Below are positions 39,089-49,692 of a stretch of DNA of 64,000 nt, piece by piece. Positions within the stretch are counted from its first letter, which is position 1; every line of letters begins with the position of its first letter. The stretch covers positions 308,001 to 372,000 of the forward strand of contig OZ025727.1 of assembly GCA_964019335.1 (NCBI GenBank), written 5' to 3'. Made by a program: the position numbers and the translations under genes. The stretch is from Diplonema japonicum. Its lineage: Eukaryota; Euglenozoa; Diplonemea; Diplonemida; Diplonemidae. The notes under the pieces were generated by a model, which worked only from the letters and a program-made list of their open reading frames with translations, had not been told where the DNA came from and did no database searches.

Positions 39089-40771
39089 ATGCCCTTGGAG
39101 CACTATGCACCTTTTAAGTGGGTCATGCGTCCCAACGACAGCAAGTTTGAAATTCTCAAAAAGAAGCTAATCTTCACGCTGTACACGGTGCTGTTCCTGC
39201 TGACGATTGGGTCGTCGTTGAATTTTAGAACTCATAGAGCCTTGTTCATCAACTTGGGGATCAACCTGCCGAGCTGTGTGGGAGCTGTACACATGCTGGT
39301 CACGAGGAGGTTCAACATCGTTGTGACAGAGGTTCTGTTTTACGTTCTCGCCGTGGTGTTCATGTTCAGATACTTTTCCTCAGTCACGTTTGGCTTGTCT
39401 AGTGGTTGGTCTCCTATCATCATACTCATAGATCTGTGCCTGGTTGCGCAGCTTGAAAACCGTATTTCTGTAGTGTTGGTCTTCGGTACTTGTGTGTGCT
39501 TTTTTGTCTTCGCCTTCGAGGATATGCTGCGTTTTGGACTATACGATGTGGAAGCTCTGGGCGTCAGTTCTCAGAAGGAACGGTACGACTTCAACTGTGA
39601 TTGCTCAACGCTTCCTTGCAAAAAAACTGCGGCGTATGCTTCAAGCAACGTTTTTTCGAACGCAGTTGTTCTCGTCTTTGATTACTACTTCACAAGGAAC
39701 TTCGCCAACAGCCTCTCCAAGAGGAACAGTGAAATGGAGAAGGTTGTCTCCGCTGCTGAAAACATTGCCGAGTGCCTGTCTCGCTTCGACCTCGGTCAGG
39801 CAGAGGCCATCATCCATTCGTCTCACCTCCCAGTTCCCCTTCATAATGCATTCACCAACATCCTTTCCAACCTCCACATGTACCGACCCTACCTCCCTCA
39901 GTCCTGTTTTTTGTTCAACGAGCTCGCGCCGAGCGATAGTGACACGCCCACAACAGAGAAAGGCCACTCCGATGTCAGCGATAGCAAAAGCAGCCGTGAG
40001 CAACAGCCCAATCGAGAGCTGCTTGCCGCAGTGGAGAAGCGTAGGTGCAGTTTCACTGTGAGCAACATGCTCGGCTCGCATGAACTCGCTGCCGCTGACA
40101 TAACGAAATTCCAAGAGATCCATTGTTATACAGTTTGCAAGCATCTCAACGCATGCGCCACCCACGGAGGAGTGGTGGGTGTGATCATGGGAGACCACAT
40201 CCACGCCTCATTCAATGCAGTGAGGAGGTGCTCGGCACACGCCAAAGGGGCAGTGGAGGCGGCACTTCGCATCAGCTCAGCAGCGGAGGCTGAAGTAGTG
40301 ACAGGTGTGTCCTCTGGGCAAGCATACTGTGGTCCATTTGGGTGCACCGAACTTCTGACAGTGGCAACGATAGGCCGGGCTTCTGTAGTAGCTTCTCTTT
40401 TGGAAACGTTTGGGAGGGTGAAGGGGCACAAGGTTGTGTGCAGCAGTTCGGTGTACAGCGACGTGTCGTATGCCTTTGTGATGCGCATCATCATCGGAAA
40501 GGTTCTGTACAAGGGAAGTACTGTTCTTGGGTACGAGGTGGAGGCACTGGCTGGGGATGTTAACGAGGAGGAGTGGATGTACCAGATCAAGGGGAATGAG
40601 TGGGACACCTACAACGAGGCAGGGCGGCGGTACCTTTCTGGCGACATCAGCGGGGCGAAAAACCTTTTAACGGCAGAAAACCAAGGTGCCGCGCAGACGT
40701 ATGTAGAACGTTTGATGCTGCTGCTGGACTCCGGCGAGCAGGCAGCCATTCTCAATCTCAGATTTGAATGA
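39089..40771 (+). CDS. Polytopic membrane protein with degenerate cyclase domain, array member 3 (560 aa)
   Basis: The start is set at 39089 ('MPLEHYAPFKWVM'), matching member 2 and following a CACAG acceptor; the in-frame ATG at 39029 lies upstream of that acceptor. About six spans are followed by Cys loop 'CDCSTLPCK', 'DYYFTRNFA' and 'LHMYRPYLPQSCF'. The domain has 'CSFTVSNMLGSHE' (Asn for Asp) and 'VIMGDHIHASFN' (Asp kept). The first part of the domain follows member 2 and the last part member 1, a mosaic expected from gene conversion. The C-terminus is 'RRYLSGDISGAKNLL'. Confidence 0.78.
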   Translation: MPLEHYAPFKWVMRPNDSKFEILKKKLIFTLYTVLFLLTIGSSLNFRTHRALFINLGINLPSCVGAVHMLVTRRFNIVVTEVLFYVLAVVFMFRYFSSVTFGLSSGWSPIIILIDLCLVAQLENRISVVLVFGTCVCFFVFAFEDMLRFGLYDVEALGVSSQKERYDFNCDCSTLPCKKTAAYASSNVFSNAVVLVFDYYFTRNFANSLSKRNSEMEKVVSAAENIAECLSRFDLGQAEAIIHSSHLPVPLHNAFTNILSNLHMYRPYLPQSCFLFNELAPSDSDTPTTEKGHSDVSDSKSSREQQPNRELLAAVEKRRCSFTVSNMLGSHELAAADITKFQEIHCYTVCKHLNACATHGGVVGVIMGDHIHASFNAVRRCSAHAKGAVEAALRISSAAEAEVVTGVSSGQAYCGPFGCTELLTVATIGRASVVASLLETFGRVKGHKVVCSSSVYSDVSYAFVMRIIIGKVLYKGSTVLGYEVEALAGDVNEEEWMYQIKGNEWDTYNEAGRRYLSGDISGAKNLLTAENQGAAQTYVERLMLLLDSGEQAAILNLRFE

Positions 40772-41147
40772 CGTAGAGTGGGGGGCTAAGATAGGGCTAA
40801 GACTTCTAGCACAATGATAAAGTCATGCTCTAGAACCAACCAGCTCTAATGATACTCTTAACAGGGTTTTTATTTTATTTTTCTTTGGTAATTTTCTCCT
40901 ATTTCTTGAAGAGAGTTTTCGTGGATAGTTTTGTTTAAATCCCTTGGAGCCACAAGTACGGGAGGAGAAACCGCTGTTGAAAGGGGATGAAGCGTCTCAT
41001 AAAGACCTCTTTTAACTCTGACATTCTTTTCTTACTACAGTATTTACCCCCCCCCCCCCCCTTTGTTTACTCCGTTCTTTTTTTAAAACCACACAGGTTC
41101 TATCCCCTTTTACAAACGAAAAGAAAAGAAAAAACACAAAACAAAGA
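40772..41147. other. Intergenic spacer with LINE-tail-like segment
   Basis: GGCGTCTCACAAAGAC-type sequence (~40990-41020) resembles the LINE tail variant at 4865. It is followed by a C-run and CACACAG (AG at 41095-41096), the likely acceptor for the EGF-repeat gene. Confidence 0.5.
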
Positions 41148-44100
41148 ATGAGATTCTCCTTGCTGTTTATCACCCTGCTGTGCAGGGATGCGGCGGGGAA
41201 TATTTACAACAACAGAGACTGCAGGGATTGGGGAGCGCCCCAGAACAAGAACGAGTACCCCAAATGGCACTACTGCAACAGACGGCCTGGGGACGGCAAC
41301 ACGAGGTATAAATTTCTGACAGACAAGATGCCCCCCGCCGATGTGCCTCCGCACAAGTGTGGGAAGGGCCTTGTTCTCCGCCACGATGCAGACGGCATTG
41401 TCTGTGCGAACTATGGTCTAGGAGATGACTACGGCGGGCCCTGCGATGACTTGACGTGTTGCGTGAAGGAGGTGTGCACTTCCTACAAGTGTCCCAAGAA
41501 TTGGGTCAAGAAGTCGGACGCCGACCAGATATCATGCCTCTTCGGATGTGCTGAAGATCTTTGTTGTGACCCTGTGCTCCCTGTCCCCAAGAGGAACCCC
41601 GCAGGCCTCATCTTCGTCGACCGCGACCCCAAGAGGTTCTCCTTCGGAGGGAACATTACCATTCTCCGTGCACCCGATGAGACGGACATCAAAGAGTACC
41701 GCCTCTACTGGGGATACGCCAACATGGTTCGAAAGGTCCCTTCTTGCGGGTTGAAAAACCCTGTCTCGTGGGAGACTATCAAGTGGCGCTCCTCAAAGCT
41801 GATCAAGAAGGTGAAGGTGACCGGGTGCGACATCACCTTCGAGCTTCCCATGGGCACGAAGCCACCCCCACGTGACAGCTCTTGCACCATTAAGACAAAC
41901 CGACAGGACAGAATCACTGCGGGAACGGACCCCTGCAACCCTCACTACATCATCGTGGCAGCGTGGAACGAGAACGGTGAGAAGCCCGTGATGGCTACGA
42001 ACGAGCAGCAGGTGGGCCCCCGTCACCCGATATCGGACTACGAGGATGAGTACGACCTACCGTGCGCAGAGGGCGGCATCACAATGGGACACGACATCCC
42101 TGCTTCGGAGGACTACGTGTTGGGAAAGCGAAACGGCGTAAACTCTGCTGCCGAGTGCGCGAAGCTCTGCAGAGAATACAACGGTGCGAAGGGCCCCTGC
42201 CGCTACTGGACCTGGGCCTACCCGAACAAAGGGCACACCGCAAAGACCTGCTGGATGGAAAGCCAGATCCTACAGAAGACACACTACGGCGTGCGTGTTG
42301 TAGGACCTGCGGTGTGCCCTACGAAGGACGGCGAAAGACCCACTGGAAAGGAACGCCCACGATGCAACAGATGGATCAGAAAGGCCAGCCAAGCACCTTT
42401 TGCGGATGAGAAGGGACGCAACCAGTGGATTGCAAAGGGTCTGCACTGGGTACAGAAACCCAACCTCCCCGATGTCCCGCTGGGCCCGTATGACAACGCG
42501 GAAGAATGCCAGGCCATCTGCGACATGGACATGCTGTGCATAGGTTTCGTGTACATGAAGCGTGACCCCTCTGACAAGTGGTTCCACAGCTGCTTCATGA
42601 TCCGCCAGGATGTGGGCTTCAAAAGCAACATATTCTACGACAGCTGGATGTGCTCGCGTGAAGGCATGGCGCCTCTTCTGAATGGGTACACCATGAACAC
42701 CAACCCATTCGGCTACACGAAGTGCTCACAGGCTCCGTCCACCGAGGAGCAAGCCAACGACGTGGACTGTTGTGCTGCACTGTGCGACGCTGACAAGAGC
42801 TGTGCCTCGTTCACATTTTGGGGTGACAAGAAGTGCCAGCTGTTCAAGTCGTGCAGTATTCAAAAGGTGAACAAGGTCGAAGGCTGCGCGTATGAGTCCT
42901 GCTACGACGGCTACGGGGCGGTAACTTACACCAAAGACACAGCACGGTCCATGTCGGTGGTGGATAAGTGGCCGCAGGCTGGCGGTGACGGTGGTATCCC
43001 TATCACTGTGCAGACGAATGGCGGGATGGACGGCGTGGAGGTTACGTGCGTCGCGTGGAGAGACGGTAAGCCGACCCGCCCTGCTGTCCCAACCACAGTC
43101 AAGGCCATCAAGTCGCAGGCTTCGCTTTCGACTTCGTTCGCCTCTGCTGTCGTCAAGGATGACATAGCGGAGATGCTCATCTCACGCGAGGAGATGTCTG
43201 CGTGGATCGATGACGGGCAAAAATACAAGATCCGCTGTGGGGTTGACGACCCCAAGCCCCTGGGCCTTCCTGACTACGTCGACAGGACCATCGAGACAAA
43301 TTTCGTTGGCGGTTACCAGCTAGTGGGCGCCGGCTACTGCAAGACTACCTCCTGCAGCAGTGCCAAAGCTATCATCCCAAAGAACACCCCGTACACACTG
43401 GCAGGCTGCAAGAAGGAGTGCGACGACCATGGCCCCAAGTGCACCGCCTTCTGGTACCGCAACCACGACGGTTGGTGCCACCTGAAGATCGACGGCTGCA
43501 AGTACGACAAGGTAAATAAGGACGCAAACGTGCAGTGCTTCCGAGTTTGGAAAGGGAAGAACCCCTTCCTCCCAGGGTCGGACATCTGCCCATTGTCCTG
43601 CACTGGGACCTGTGCATTCAAGAGACAACTCGGTGTGTACGAGAGGGATGTTTTCATCCCCCCTAGACAGATCTGTCAGGCAGGTGATGAATGTGCCACA
43701 AGCCCTTGCGGGATGGGACAGACTTGCAAGGACCCCAACACGGCTCCTAGCAGCCTCAACGATTACGTGTGCAGCTGCGATGCCGACCCGAGCGTCACGG
43801 CGATAGGAACAGCAGCAATGTGCATTCTTGACGAGTGTGCTGCAACCCCTTGTGGTGCGGGCCAGGACTGCTCTGACCCAGACACAGGCTACGGAAGCTT
43901 GAACGACTTCTCTTGCTCTTGCAAGTCTGACCCCACCGTCACACAAACAGGAGGCCCTGCAACGTGTCCACCACCGCAAAAGGATGAATGCACTGGTGAT
44001 CCCTGCGGTACAGGGCAGACGTGCAATGACCCCTCGAAGACGACTACTGACATCAAAGACTTCACGTGCACATGTGACAACGACCCTGCCACAAATGCGA

Positions 44101-47100
44101 CTGCGAAGAAGGCCACTTGCGAACTTGATGAGTGTGCAGCAAGCCCGTGCGGCCCCGATCAGGACTGCTCCGACCCTGACACGAGGTACAGTGCCCATGA
44201 CAACTACGAGTGCACCTGCAAGGCAGACTCTACAGTTAAGACGGTCGGTGTTGCCGCCGTGTGCTCGCAAGACGAGTGCTCGTCAAAGCCATGCGGTACT
44301 GGTCAGACATGTAATGATCCTACCAAGACGCCCACGACCCTCAAGGACTATACATGCACCTGTGATAGTGACCCTGCGACAAAGGTCACAGGCGGAGTAG
44401 CAACTTGTGAGCTTGATGAGTGCGCCAGCAGCCCTTGCGGAACTGGCCAGGCCTGCACCGATCCCAACACCAAGTACAGCTCGAAACTTGACTTCGAGTG
44501 TGTGTGTCAGGCAGATGCAACCATTAAGAAGATCGGAGCTCCTGCCACCTGTTCAAAAGATGAGTGTGCTTCCGATCCCTGTGGCACTGGGCAGACTTGC
44601 AACGACCCGACACCCACCATCCATACTGTGAAGGACTACACGTGTACTTGTGACAGTGACCCTGCGACAAAAGCTACTGGTAGCAAGGCAACCTGTGTAC
44701 TAGATGAGTGTACCAGCGGTCCGTGTGGTGCTGACCAAGACTGCACTGATCCCGACACCAAGTATAGCTCGCAGAGCGACTTTGAATGCTCCTGTAAAGC
44801 TGATGCAACAATCAAAAAGATTGGTGCCTCTGCCACCTGTTCGAGGGATGAGTGTGCTTCCGATCCCTGTGGCACTGGTCAGACTTGTAACGACCCGACA
44901 CCCACAATCCACACTGTGAAGGACTACACGTGCACTTGCAACAATGACCCTGCGACGAAAGCTACAGGTGCGAAGGCCACTTGCATGCTTGATGAGTGTG
45001 CCAGCAGCCCTTGTGGAACAGGCCAAGACTGCACCGACCCCGACACAAAGTATAGTTCGAATCTTGATTTTGAGTGTTCTTGCAAAGCTGACACGAGTAT
45101 CAAGAAGGTAGGTGCTCCTGCGACTTGCACGAAAGATGAGTGTGCTTCCGATCCCTGTGGCACTGGGCAGACTTGCAACGACCCGACACCCACCATCCAC
45201 ACTGTGAAGGACTACACGTGCACTTGCGACAGTGACCCTGCAACAAAGTCCACCGGCACGAAAGCAACCTGTGTTCTGGATGAATGTGATAGCGGCCCGT
45301 GTGGTGCTGATCAAGACTGCACTGATCCCGACACCAGTTACAGCTCTCAGTTTGACTACACATGTTCCTGCAAGGCGAGCCCTACCATCGTGAAGGTCGG
45401 TGGCACCGCTACTTGTGAACGAGATGAGTGCGTGTCGTTGCCTTGCGGTGCTCAGCAGACTTGCTCTGACCCCAATAAGTCACCGAAGAGCCTCAAGGAC
45501 TACGTGTGTAGCTGCAACAACGACCCATCGACGGCCACAGGAACACAAGCAACGTGTGAGTTGAATGAATGTACTAGTGCACCTTGCGGCACGGGCCAGG
45601 TATGTGTAGATCCTGACACGAGGAAGGGCTCTGCATGGGACTTTACGTGCACTTGCATGGGCGACGCTGCGACCAGTAGCACAGGTAGAGCAGCTTTGTG
45701 TGTGATTGACGAATGTGTCACCTCACCTTGTGGGTCGCAGGCATGCACTGATCCTGACACTCTTGCGAGTAGTGCTGGAGACTTCGTGTGCTCCTGTCCA
45801 GGAGGTTCACCAAGCAAGGTAGGCGGCATTGCGACATGTAGCACAGGTACCGCCGACGAATGCGCCACCAACCCGTGTGGTGCCCAGCAGTGCAACGACC
45901 CAAACCAGAAGGCATCTAGCACTGGCGATTACATCTGTTCTTGTATTTCTGGAACAGGCACGGCAACTGGAATGCCTGCAAACTGCGTTCTTGATGAGTG
46001 CCTCAGCAACCCTTGCGACAGCCAGGCCTGCACTGATACGAACACAGACCCTGCTGCTGTGAACGATTTCACGTGCTCGTGCCAGGCACCTGCAACAGGG
46101 ACTGCAACCGGCGCCAAGGCAGCATGCGTCGTTGATGAGTGCCTTACATCGCCCTGCAATGCATCGCAGACTTGCAGTGACATCTCTGCAGCTATGTATG
46201 ACTTCACGTGCACGTGTGACAACGGTGTACAAGCTACTGGTGGGAGCGCAACATGTGAACTCGACGAGTGTGCTGCTATCCCGTGCGGAGCCGGGCAGAC
46301 CTGCAACGACCCCAACACGAAGTACACCAGTCAGCACGACTACACATGCACTTGCATCTCCGATCCTACTCGCCTGCAGACAGATGGACCTGCGCTGTGC
46401 TCTTACGACGAGTGCTCTGCCAACCCTTGTGCCACTGGGCAGACATGCAGCGACCCTGATAAGGGCACTCACAAGCTCAAGGACTTTATCTGTACGTGTG
46501 CCAATAGTGTCAAAGCAACTGGAGGGAGTGCGACTTGTGAGCTGGACGAGTGTGCTGGTACTCCTTGTGGCACAGGGCAGACCTGCAACGACCCCAACAA
46601 GAAGTACACCAGTCAGCACGACTACACATGCATGTGCGACAGCGATAGCAGTATTTTCCAAGTCGATGGTCCTGCGCAGTGCACATATGATGAGTGCTTG
46701 AATTCTGTTTGCGGTGTGGGGCAGACATGCCTTGACTCAAACGTTTCAACCCGTTCGCTGAAAGACTTCGTCTGCACGTGTACCAATGGTGTGAAGGCGA
46801 CAGGCGGTGCTGCTACGTGTGAGCTGGATGAGTGTGCAGCTAACCCCTGCGGTGCTGGGCAGACGTGCAGCGACCCCGACACAAGGTACGTCATGCAGCA
46901 CGACTTTACGTGCACATGCGCTGGGGACACAAAACTATTCCAAGTGGACGGCCCTGCCACATGTGAGAACGACGAGTGCAGCAAAAACATTTGCGGGACA
47001 GGACAGACATGTTTGGATCTCAACAAGTCGGTCCACTCTCTAAAGGACTTCACCTGTACATGTTCTAATGGTGTGAAGGCTACCGGCGGCGCCGCCACTT

Positions 47101-48218
47101 GTGTGCTAGACGAGTGTGCGGCTGCGCCCTGTGGTGCTGGGCAGGCTTGCTTCGACCCAAACACGTTATACAACATGCAGCATGACTATATCTGCACCTG
47201 CAACTCTGATACAACGCTTGTCCAGGTGGACGGCCCTGCACTGTGTACCTATGACGAGTGCGCGATGGTAGGCTGCGCGACTGGCCAGACGTGCAAGGAC
47301 AGGAACGTCTCAAGGCGCTCATTGAACGACTTCACCTGCACGTGTGGCAACGGGGTAAGCACCGTAGGCGGCAACGCGACGTGCGAACTGGACGAGTGCA
47401 CTGGAAATCCCTGCGGTACAGGACAGGTTTGCACCGACCCTGACTTGAGATACAACTCGCAGCAGGACTTTGTGTGCAGTTGTGGTAATGACACAAACCT
47501 GGTAAAGGTAGGCACTCCTGCTGAATGCACACTGGACGAGTGTGCAAGTAAGCCATGCGGCACCAACGACAACGAACAGGTGTGTGCTGACCCCGACACG
47601 TCTGCGAAGAGCTTGAACGACTTCACATGCACATGCCAGAACGGCGTGCGCACCGTTGGTGTGAAGGCAACATGTGAGTACAACGAGTGCAGCGCGGCAA
47701 CCTTTCCATGCGGCGACCCCTCGGAGCAGGAGTGTATGGACAGCAACAAAACTTACGCGGCTCAGCATGACTTTGAGTGCATGTGCAAGGGCAACATTGA
47801 CAAACGAGCAGTAGACGGTCCCGCACAGTGCAGGAACGATGAATGCGAGTGGACACCTTGTGGTGAAGGGCAAGCTTGCGAAGATCCTGTAAAGAGCTGG
47901 AGCAGTATGGAGGACTTTATATGTACGTGCCAGAACGGGGTCAGTGCCGTGGGCAGCAGGGCAGTTTGCTTCACTGAACCGCCTCATGAAAAGCTTAATG
48001 CTGCCCAGGATAATGATGACTCGAATGGCTACCTGCTGCCCCTCATCTTCCTTGCGTCCGTGCTGGGGCTTATTGGTCTCGCTGCTTGTTGTGCGTTGTA
48101 TTTCCACAGACAGCGGCAAGCGCTCGATATTTCCACGTTTACTAAAACGGTGGCGGACTACGACCCATCCCCTATCTCCGAGCTGGGTGCTCCCGCAGTG
48201 CATTACGCGCAAATCTGA
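41148..48218 (+). CDS. Giant type I membrane protein: PAN/apple-like modules and 30 EGF-like repeats (2356 aa)
   Basis: A signal peptide is likely ('MRFSLLFITLLCRDAAG'). Residues ~20-840 are Cys-rich with about four PAN/apple-like modules, each with 'A.C...C......C..F/W......C' (e.g. 'AAECAKLCREYNG', 'AEECQAICDMDMLCIGF', 'CCAALCDADKSCASF', 'LAGCKKECDDHGPKCTAF'). From 43686 to ~47970, 30 EGF-like repeats of ~47 residues follow, each starting D/N-E-C with six Cys in EGF order (C-x4-C-x5-C-x(12-15)-C-x-C-x(9-15)-C). The D-E-C start resembles calcium-binding EGF. A single span ('LLPLIFLASVLGLIGLAACCALYF') and a ~40-residue cytoplasmic tail end the protein. It is probably a surface adhesion or recognition protein. 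No intron was seen over 7 kb. Confidence 0.9.
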   Translation: MRFSLLFITLLCRDAAGNIYNNRDCRDWGAPQNKNEYPKWHYCNRRPGDGNTRYKFLTDKMPPADVPPHKCGKGLVLRHDADGIVCANYGLGDDYGGPCDDLTCCVKEVCTSYKCPKNWVKKSDADQISCLFGCAEDLCCDPVLPVPKRNPAGLIFVDRDPKRFSFGGNITILRAPDETDIKEYRLYWGYANMVRKVPSCGLKNPVSWETIKWRSSKLIKKVKVTGCDITFELPMGTKPPPRDSSCTIKTNRQDRITAGTDPCNPHYIIVAAWNENGEKPVMATNEQQVGPRHPISDYEDEYDLPCAEGGITMGHDIPASEDYVLGKRNGVNSAAECAKLCREYNGAKGPCRYWTWAYPNKGHTAKTCWMESQILQKTHYGVRVVGPAVCPTKDGERPTGKERPRCNRWIRKASQAPFADEKGRNQWIAKGLHWVQKPNLPDVPLGPYDNAEECQAICDMDMLCIGFVYMKRDPSDKWFHSCFMIRQDVGFKSNIFYDSWMCSREGMAPLLNGYTMNTNPFGYTKCSQAPSTEEQANDVDCCAALCDADKSCASFTFWGDKKCQLFKSCSIQKVNKVEGCAYESCYDGYGAVTYTKDTARSMSVVDKWPQAGGDGGIPITVQTNGGMDGVEVTCVAWRDGKPTRPAVPTTVKAIKSQASLSTSFASAVVKDDIAEMLISREEMSAWIDDGQKYKIRCGVDDPKPLGLPDYVDRTIETNFVGGYQLVGAGYCKTTSCSSAKAIIPKNTPYTLAGCKKECDDHGPKCTAFWYRNHDGWCHLKIDGCKYDKVNKDANVQCFRVWKGKNPFLPGSDICPLSCTGTCAFKRQLGVYERDVFIPPRQICQAGDECATSPCGMGQTCKDPNTAPSSLNDYVCSCDADPSVTAIGTAAMCILDECAATPCGAGQDCSDPDTGYGSLNDFSCSCKSDPTVTQTGGPATCPPPQKDECTGDPCGTGQTCNDPSKTTTDIKDFTCTCDNDPATNATAKKATCELDECAASPCGPDQDCSDPDTRYSAHDNYECTCKADSTVKTVGVAAVCSQDECSSKPCGTGQTCNDPTKTPTTLKDYTCTCDSDPATKVTGGVATCELDECASSPCGTGQACTDPNTKYSSKLDFECVCQADATIKKIGAPATCSKDECASDPCGTGQTCNDPTPTIHTVKDYTCTCDSDPATKATGSKATCVLDECTSGPCGADQDCTDPDTKYSSQSDFECSCKADATIKKIGASATCSRDECASDPCGTGQTCNDPTPTIHTVKDYTCTCNNDPATKATGAKATCMLDECASSPCGTGQDCTDPDTKYSSNLDFECSCKADTSIKKVGAPATCTKDECASDPCGTGQTCNDPTPTIHTVKDYTCTCDSDPATKSTGTKATCVLDECDSGPCGADQDCTDPDTSYSSQFDYTCSCKASPTIVKVGGTATCERDECVSLPCGAQQTCSDPNKSPKSLKDYVCSCNNDPSTATGTQATCELNECTSAPCGTGQVCVDPDTRKGSAWDFTCTCMGDAATSSTGRAALCVIDECVTSPCGSQACTDPDTLASSAGDFVCSCPGGSPSKVGGIATCSTGTADECATNPCGAQQCNDPNQKASSTGDYICSCISGTGTATGMPANCVLDECLSNPCDSQACTDTNTDPAAVNDFTCSCQAPATGTATGAKAACVVDECLTSPCNASQTCSDISAAMYDFTCTCDNGVQATGGSATCELDECAAIPCGAGQTCNDPNTKYTSQHDYTCTCISDPTRLQTDGPALCSYDECSANPCATGQTCSDPDKGTHKLKDFICTCANSVKATGGSATCELDECAGTPCGTGQTCNDPNKKYTSQHDYTCMCDSDSSIFQVDGPAQCTYDECLNSVCGVGQTCLDSNVSTRSLKDFVCTCTNGVKATGGAATCELDECAANPCGAGQTCSDPDTRYVMQHDFTCTCAGDTKLFQVDGPATCENDECSKNICGTGQTCLDLNKSVHSLKDFTCTCSNGVKATGGAATCVLDECAAAPCGAGQACFDPNTLYNMQHDYICTCNSDTTLVQVDGPALCTYDECAMVGCATGQTCKDRNVSRRSLNDFTCTCGNGVSTVGGNATCELDECTGNPCGTGQVCTDPDLRYNSQQDFVCSCGNDTNLVKVGTPAECTLDECASKPCGTNDNEQVCADPDTSAKSLNDFTCTCQNGVRTVGVKATCEYNECSAATFPCGDPSEQECMDSNKTYAAQHDFECMCKGNIDKRAVDGPAQCRNDECEWTPCGEGQACEDPVKSWSSMEDFICTCQNGVSAVGSRAVCFTEPPHEKLNAAQDNDDSNGYLLPLIFLASVLGLIGLAACCALYFHRQRQALDISTFTKTVADYDPSPISELGAPAVHYAQI
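43686..47970 (+). repeat. Coding tandem repeat: 30 EGF units arranged as two-repeat periods
   Basis: Units alternate between two subtypes (e.g. 'QTCNDPTPTIHTVKDYTCTC' type and 'DCTDPDTKYSSQ.DFECSC' type), giving a ~285-bp higher-order period. Repeats 7, 9 and 11 are nearly identical, as are 8, 10 and 12. Repeats 18-27 form a second subfamily ('NGVKATGG', 'VDGPA'). Confidence 0.85.
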
Positions 48219-49107
48219 AAGATTTTTTTTGTTTTTTTTTTTATTTATTTTTAAAAATTTCTTTTTAAATTTTTTCATGTTACTTCATCCCCCTTCCTTT
48301 CTTTGACTTGTCTAAACAAAAAAAAAAAAAAAAAAATGGAAATGTCCGGGCCCACAAAATAAAACCAGGCCAGTTTTCCTCTTTTTTTTTTTTTTCTTTC
48401 GGGTTTTCCTACCCTCTCCTACAGTACAAAACACCAGGGTCACTTCCTCTTTTTTTTTTTTTTTTACACCCCCTGAAAGAACTGCATGACACCAATATTG
48501 AGAACGGAGGGGAAAAAAGAATCTTGGAAAAAAAAAGTAAAGAATATCAGATAAGGCAATGCTACCTGTGTTTATTGGACCTGCTCTTTCCTCTTATGTA
48601 TTGCAACAAGGTAATATATGGATTATAAAAAAAAGGGGGTTGTTTATAGAGATCGCATGCCTTTTTTTCTTTTCCTTTTTTTTTTCTTCTTTTTTTTTTC
48701 TTGTTCCCTTCTTGTTCAGTCAGCTGTTGCACCCCCCCACTACACTAGTACTACTTTATTTTCTCGCAAGGAAATCTTCCCTGCCTTGGGTCTTGCCTCC
48801 CGTTGCAGGTGGCCATCTTGTGTGTCATTGAAAGTAATTTCTTTTATTAACGCCCGCACACAAAACAGCACCAAAAACCACTTTTTTTTTTTTTTTGTCT
48901 TCCTTCTTTTTTTTTTTTTATATTCCTCCACTCCATCCTTTTAATGCGAACGAAACAAAACAAAACAAAACAAAAAAAAAGAAAGAAAGCCATTCTTTAT
49001 TCTTTGAATTTATTGAAACGGGAGCGGAACCTTCTTCAGAAAAAAAGAAAAAAAAGAAGAAAAGGAAAGGGGGAGGAAAGACCTTGCAGATTATCATCAC
49101 GTGTTTC

Positions 49108-49138
<31 letters not shown>

Positions 49139-49692
49139 AAAAGAAAAGAAAAGAAAAGAAAAGAAAAGAAAAGAAACAAGTTACCTGCTGTCAACCTGCG
49201 CTATAACTTATTTTGCGAAGACCAATGCGTTAAGTTATGACGTTTTGGCAATAGAAGCTATTTCTTTCTTTTTCCTTTTTTTTTTTTTTTTTTTTTTGCT
49301 TTTCCTCCTTTCCTTTTTGACTAACTGTTCCCGGAAGAAGAAAAAAATAAACGAATAAAAGAGAAGAATTAAAAACACACACGCGGAGATAGCTTTCGCC
49401 GCTGAATAGAAAATAGGAAAAAAAAAAAAAAAAAGAATGAATAGAAAAATAATGCGAAAAAGAAAAGAAAAAAAACCTCCTTCCCCCCGCCCTCCTTTTT
49501 TTTTTTGATTTATTCAAGCAAAGAAAAATTTATTTATTTTCTATTATCCCTCCCATTTTCTTTTTGTTGTATTTTCAATGCTGTGTGCAAAAGAGAAAAA
49601 AAGAAAAAAAAATTATATCCTCCTCTCTATTTTTTTTTCTTTTTTTTCTTTTTTTTTTTTTTTTTTAATTCAATCGCTTTCCAACCCAAATT
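48219..49692. other. Low-complexity intergenic spacer
   Basis: 1.5 kb of T-, A- and AAAAG-type repeats (e.g. GAAAA tandem units at ~49137-49175). No gene, RNA or transposon end was recognised. Confidence 0.6.

Noticed and set aside
43320-48278. Long minus-strand and alternative-frame ORFs across the EGF-repeat gene
   Set aside because: They mirror the GC-rich, repeat-structured + strand gene and their apparent repeats are its shadow; no family matches.
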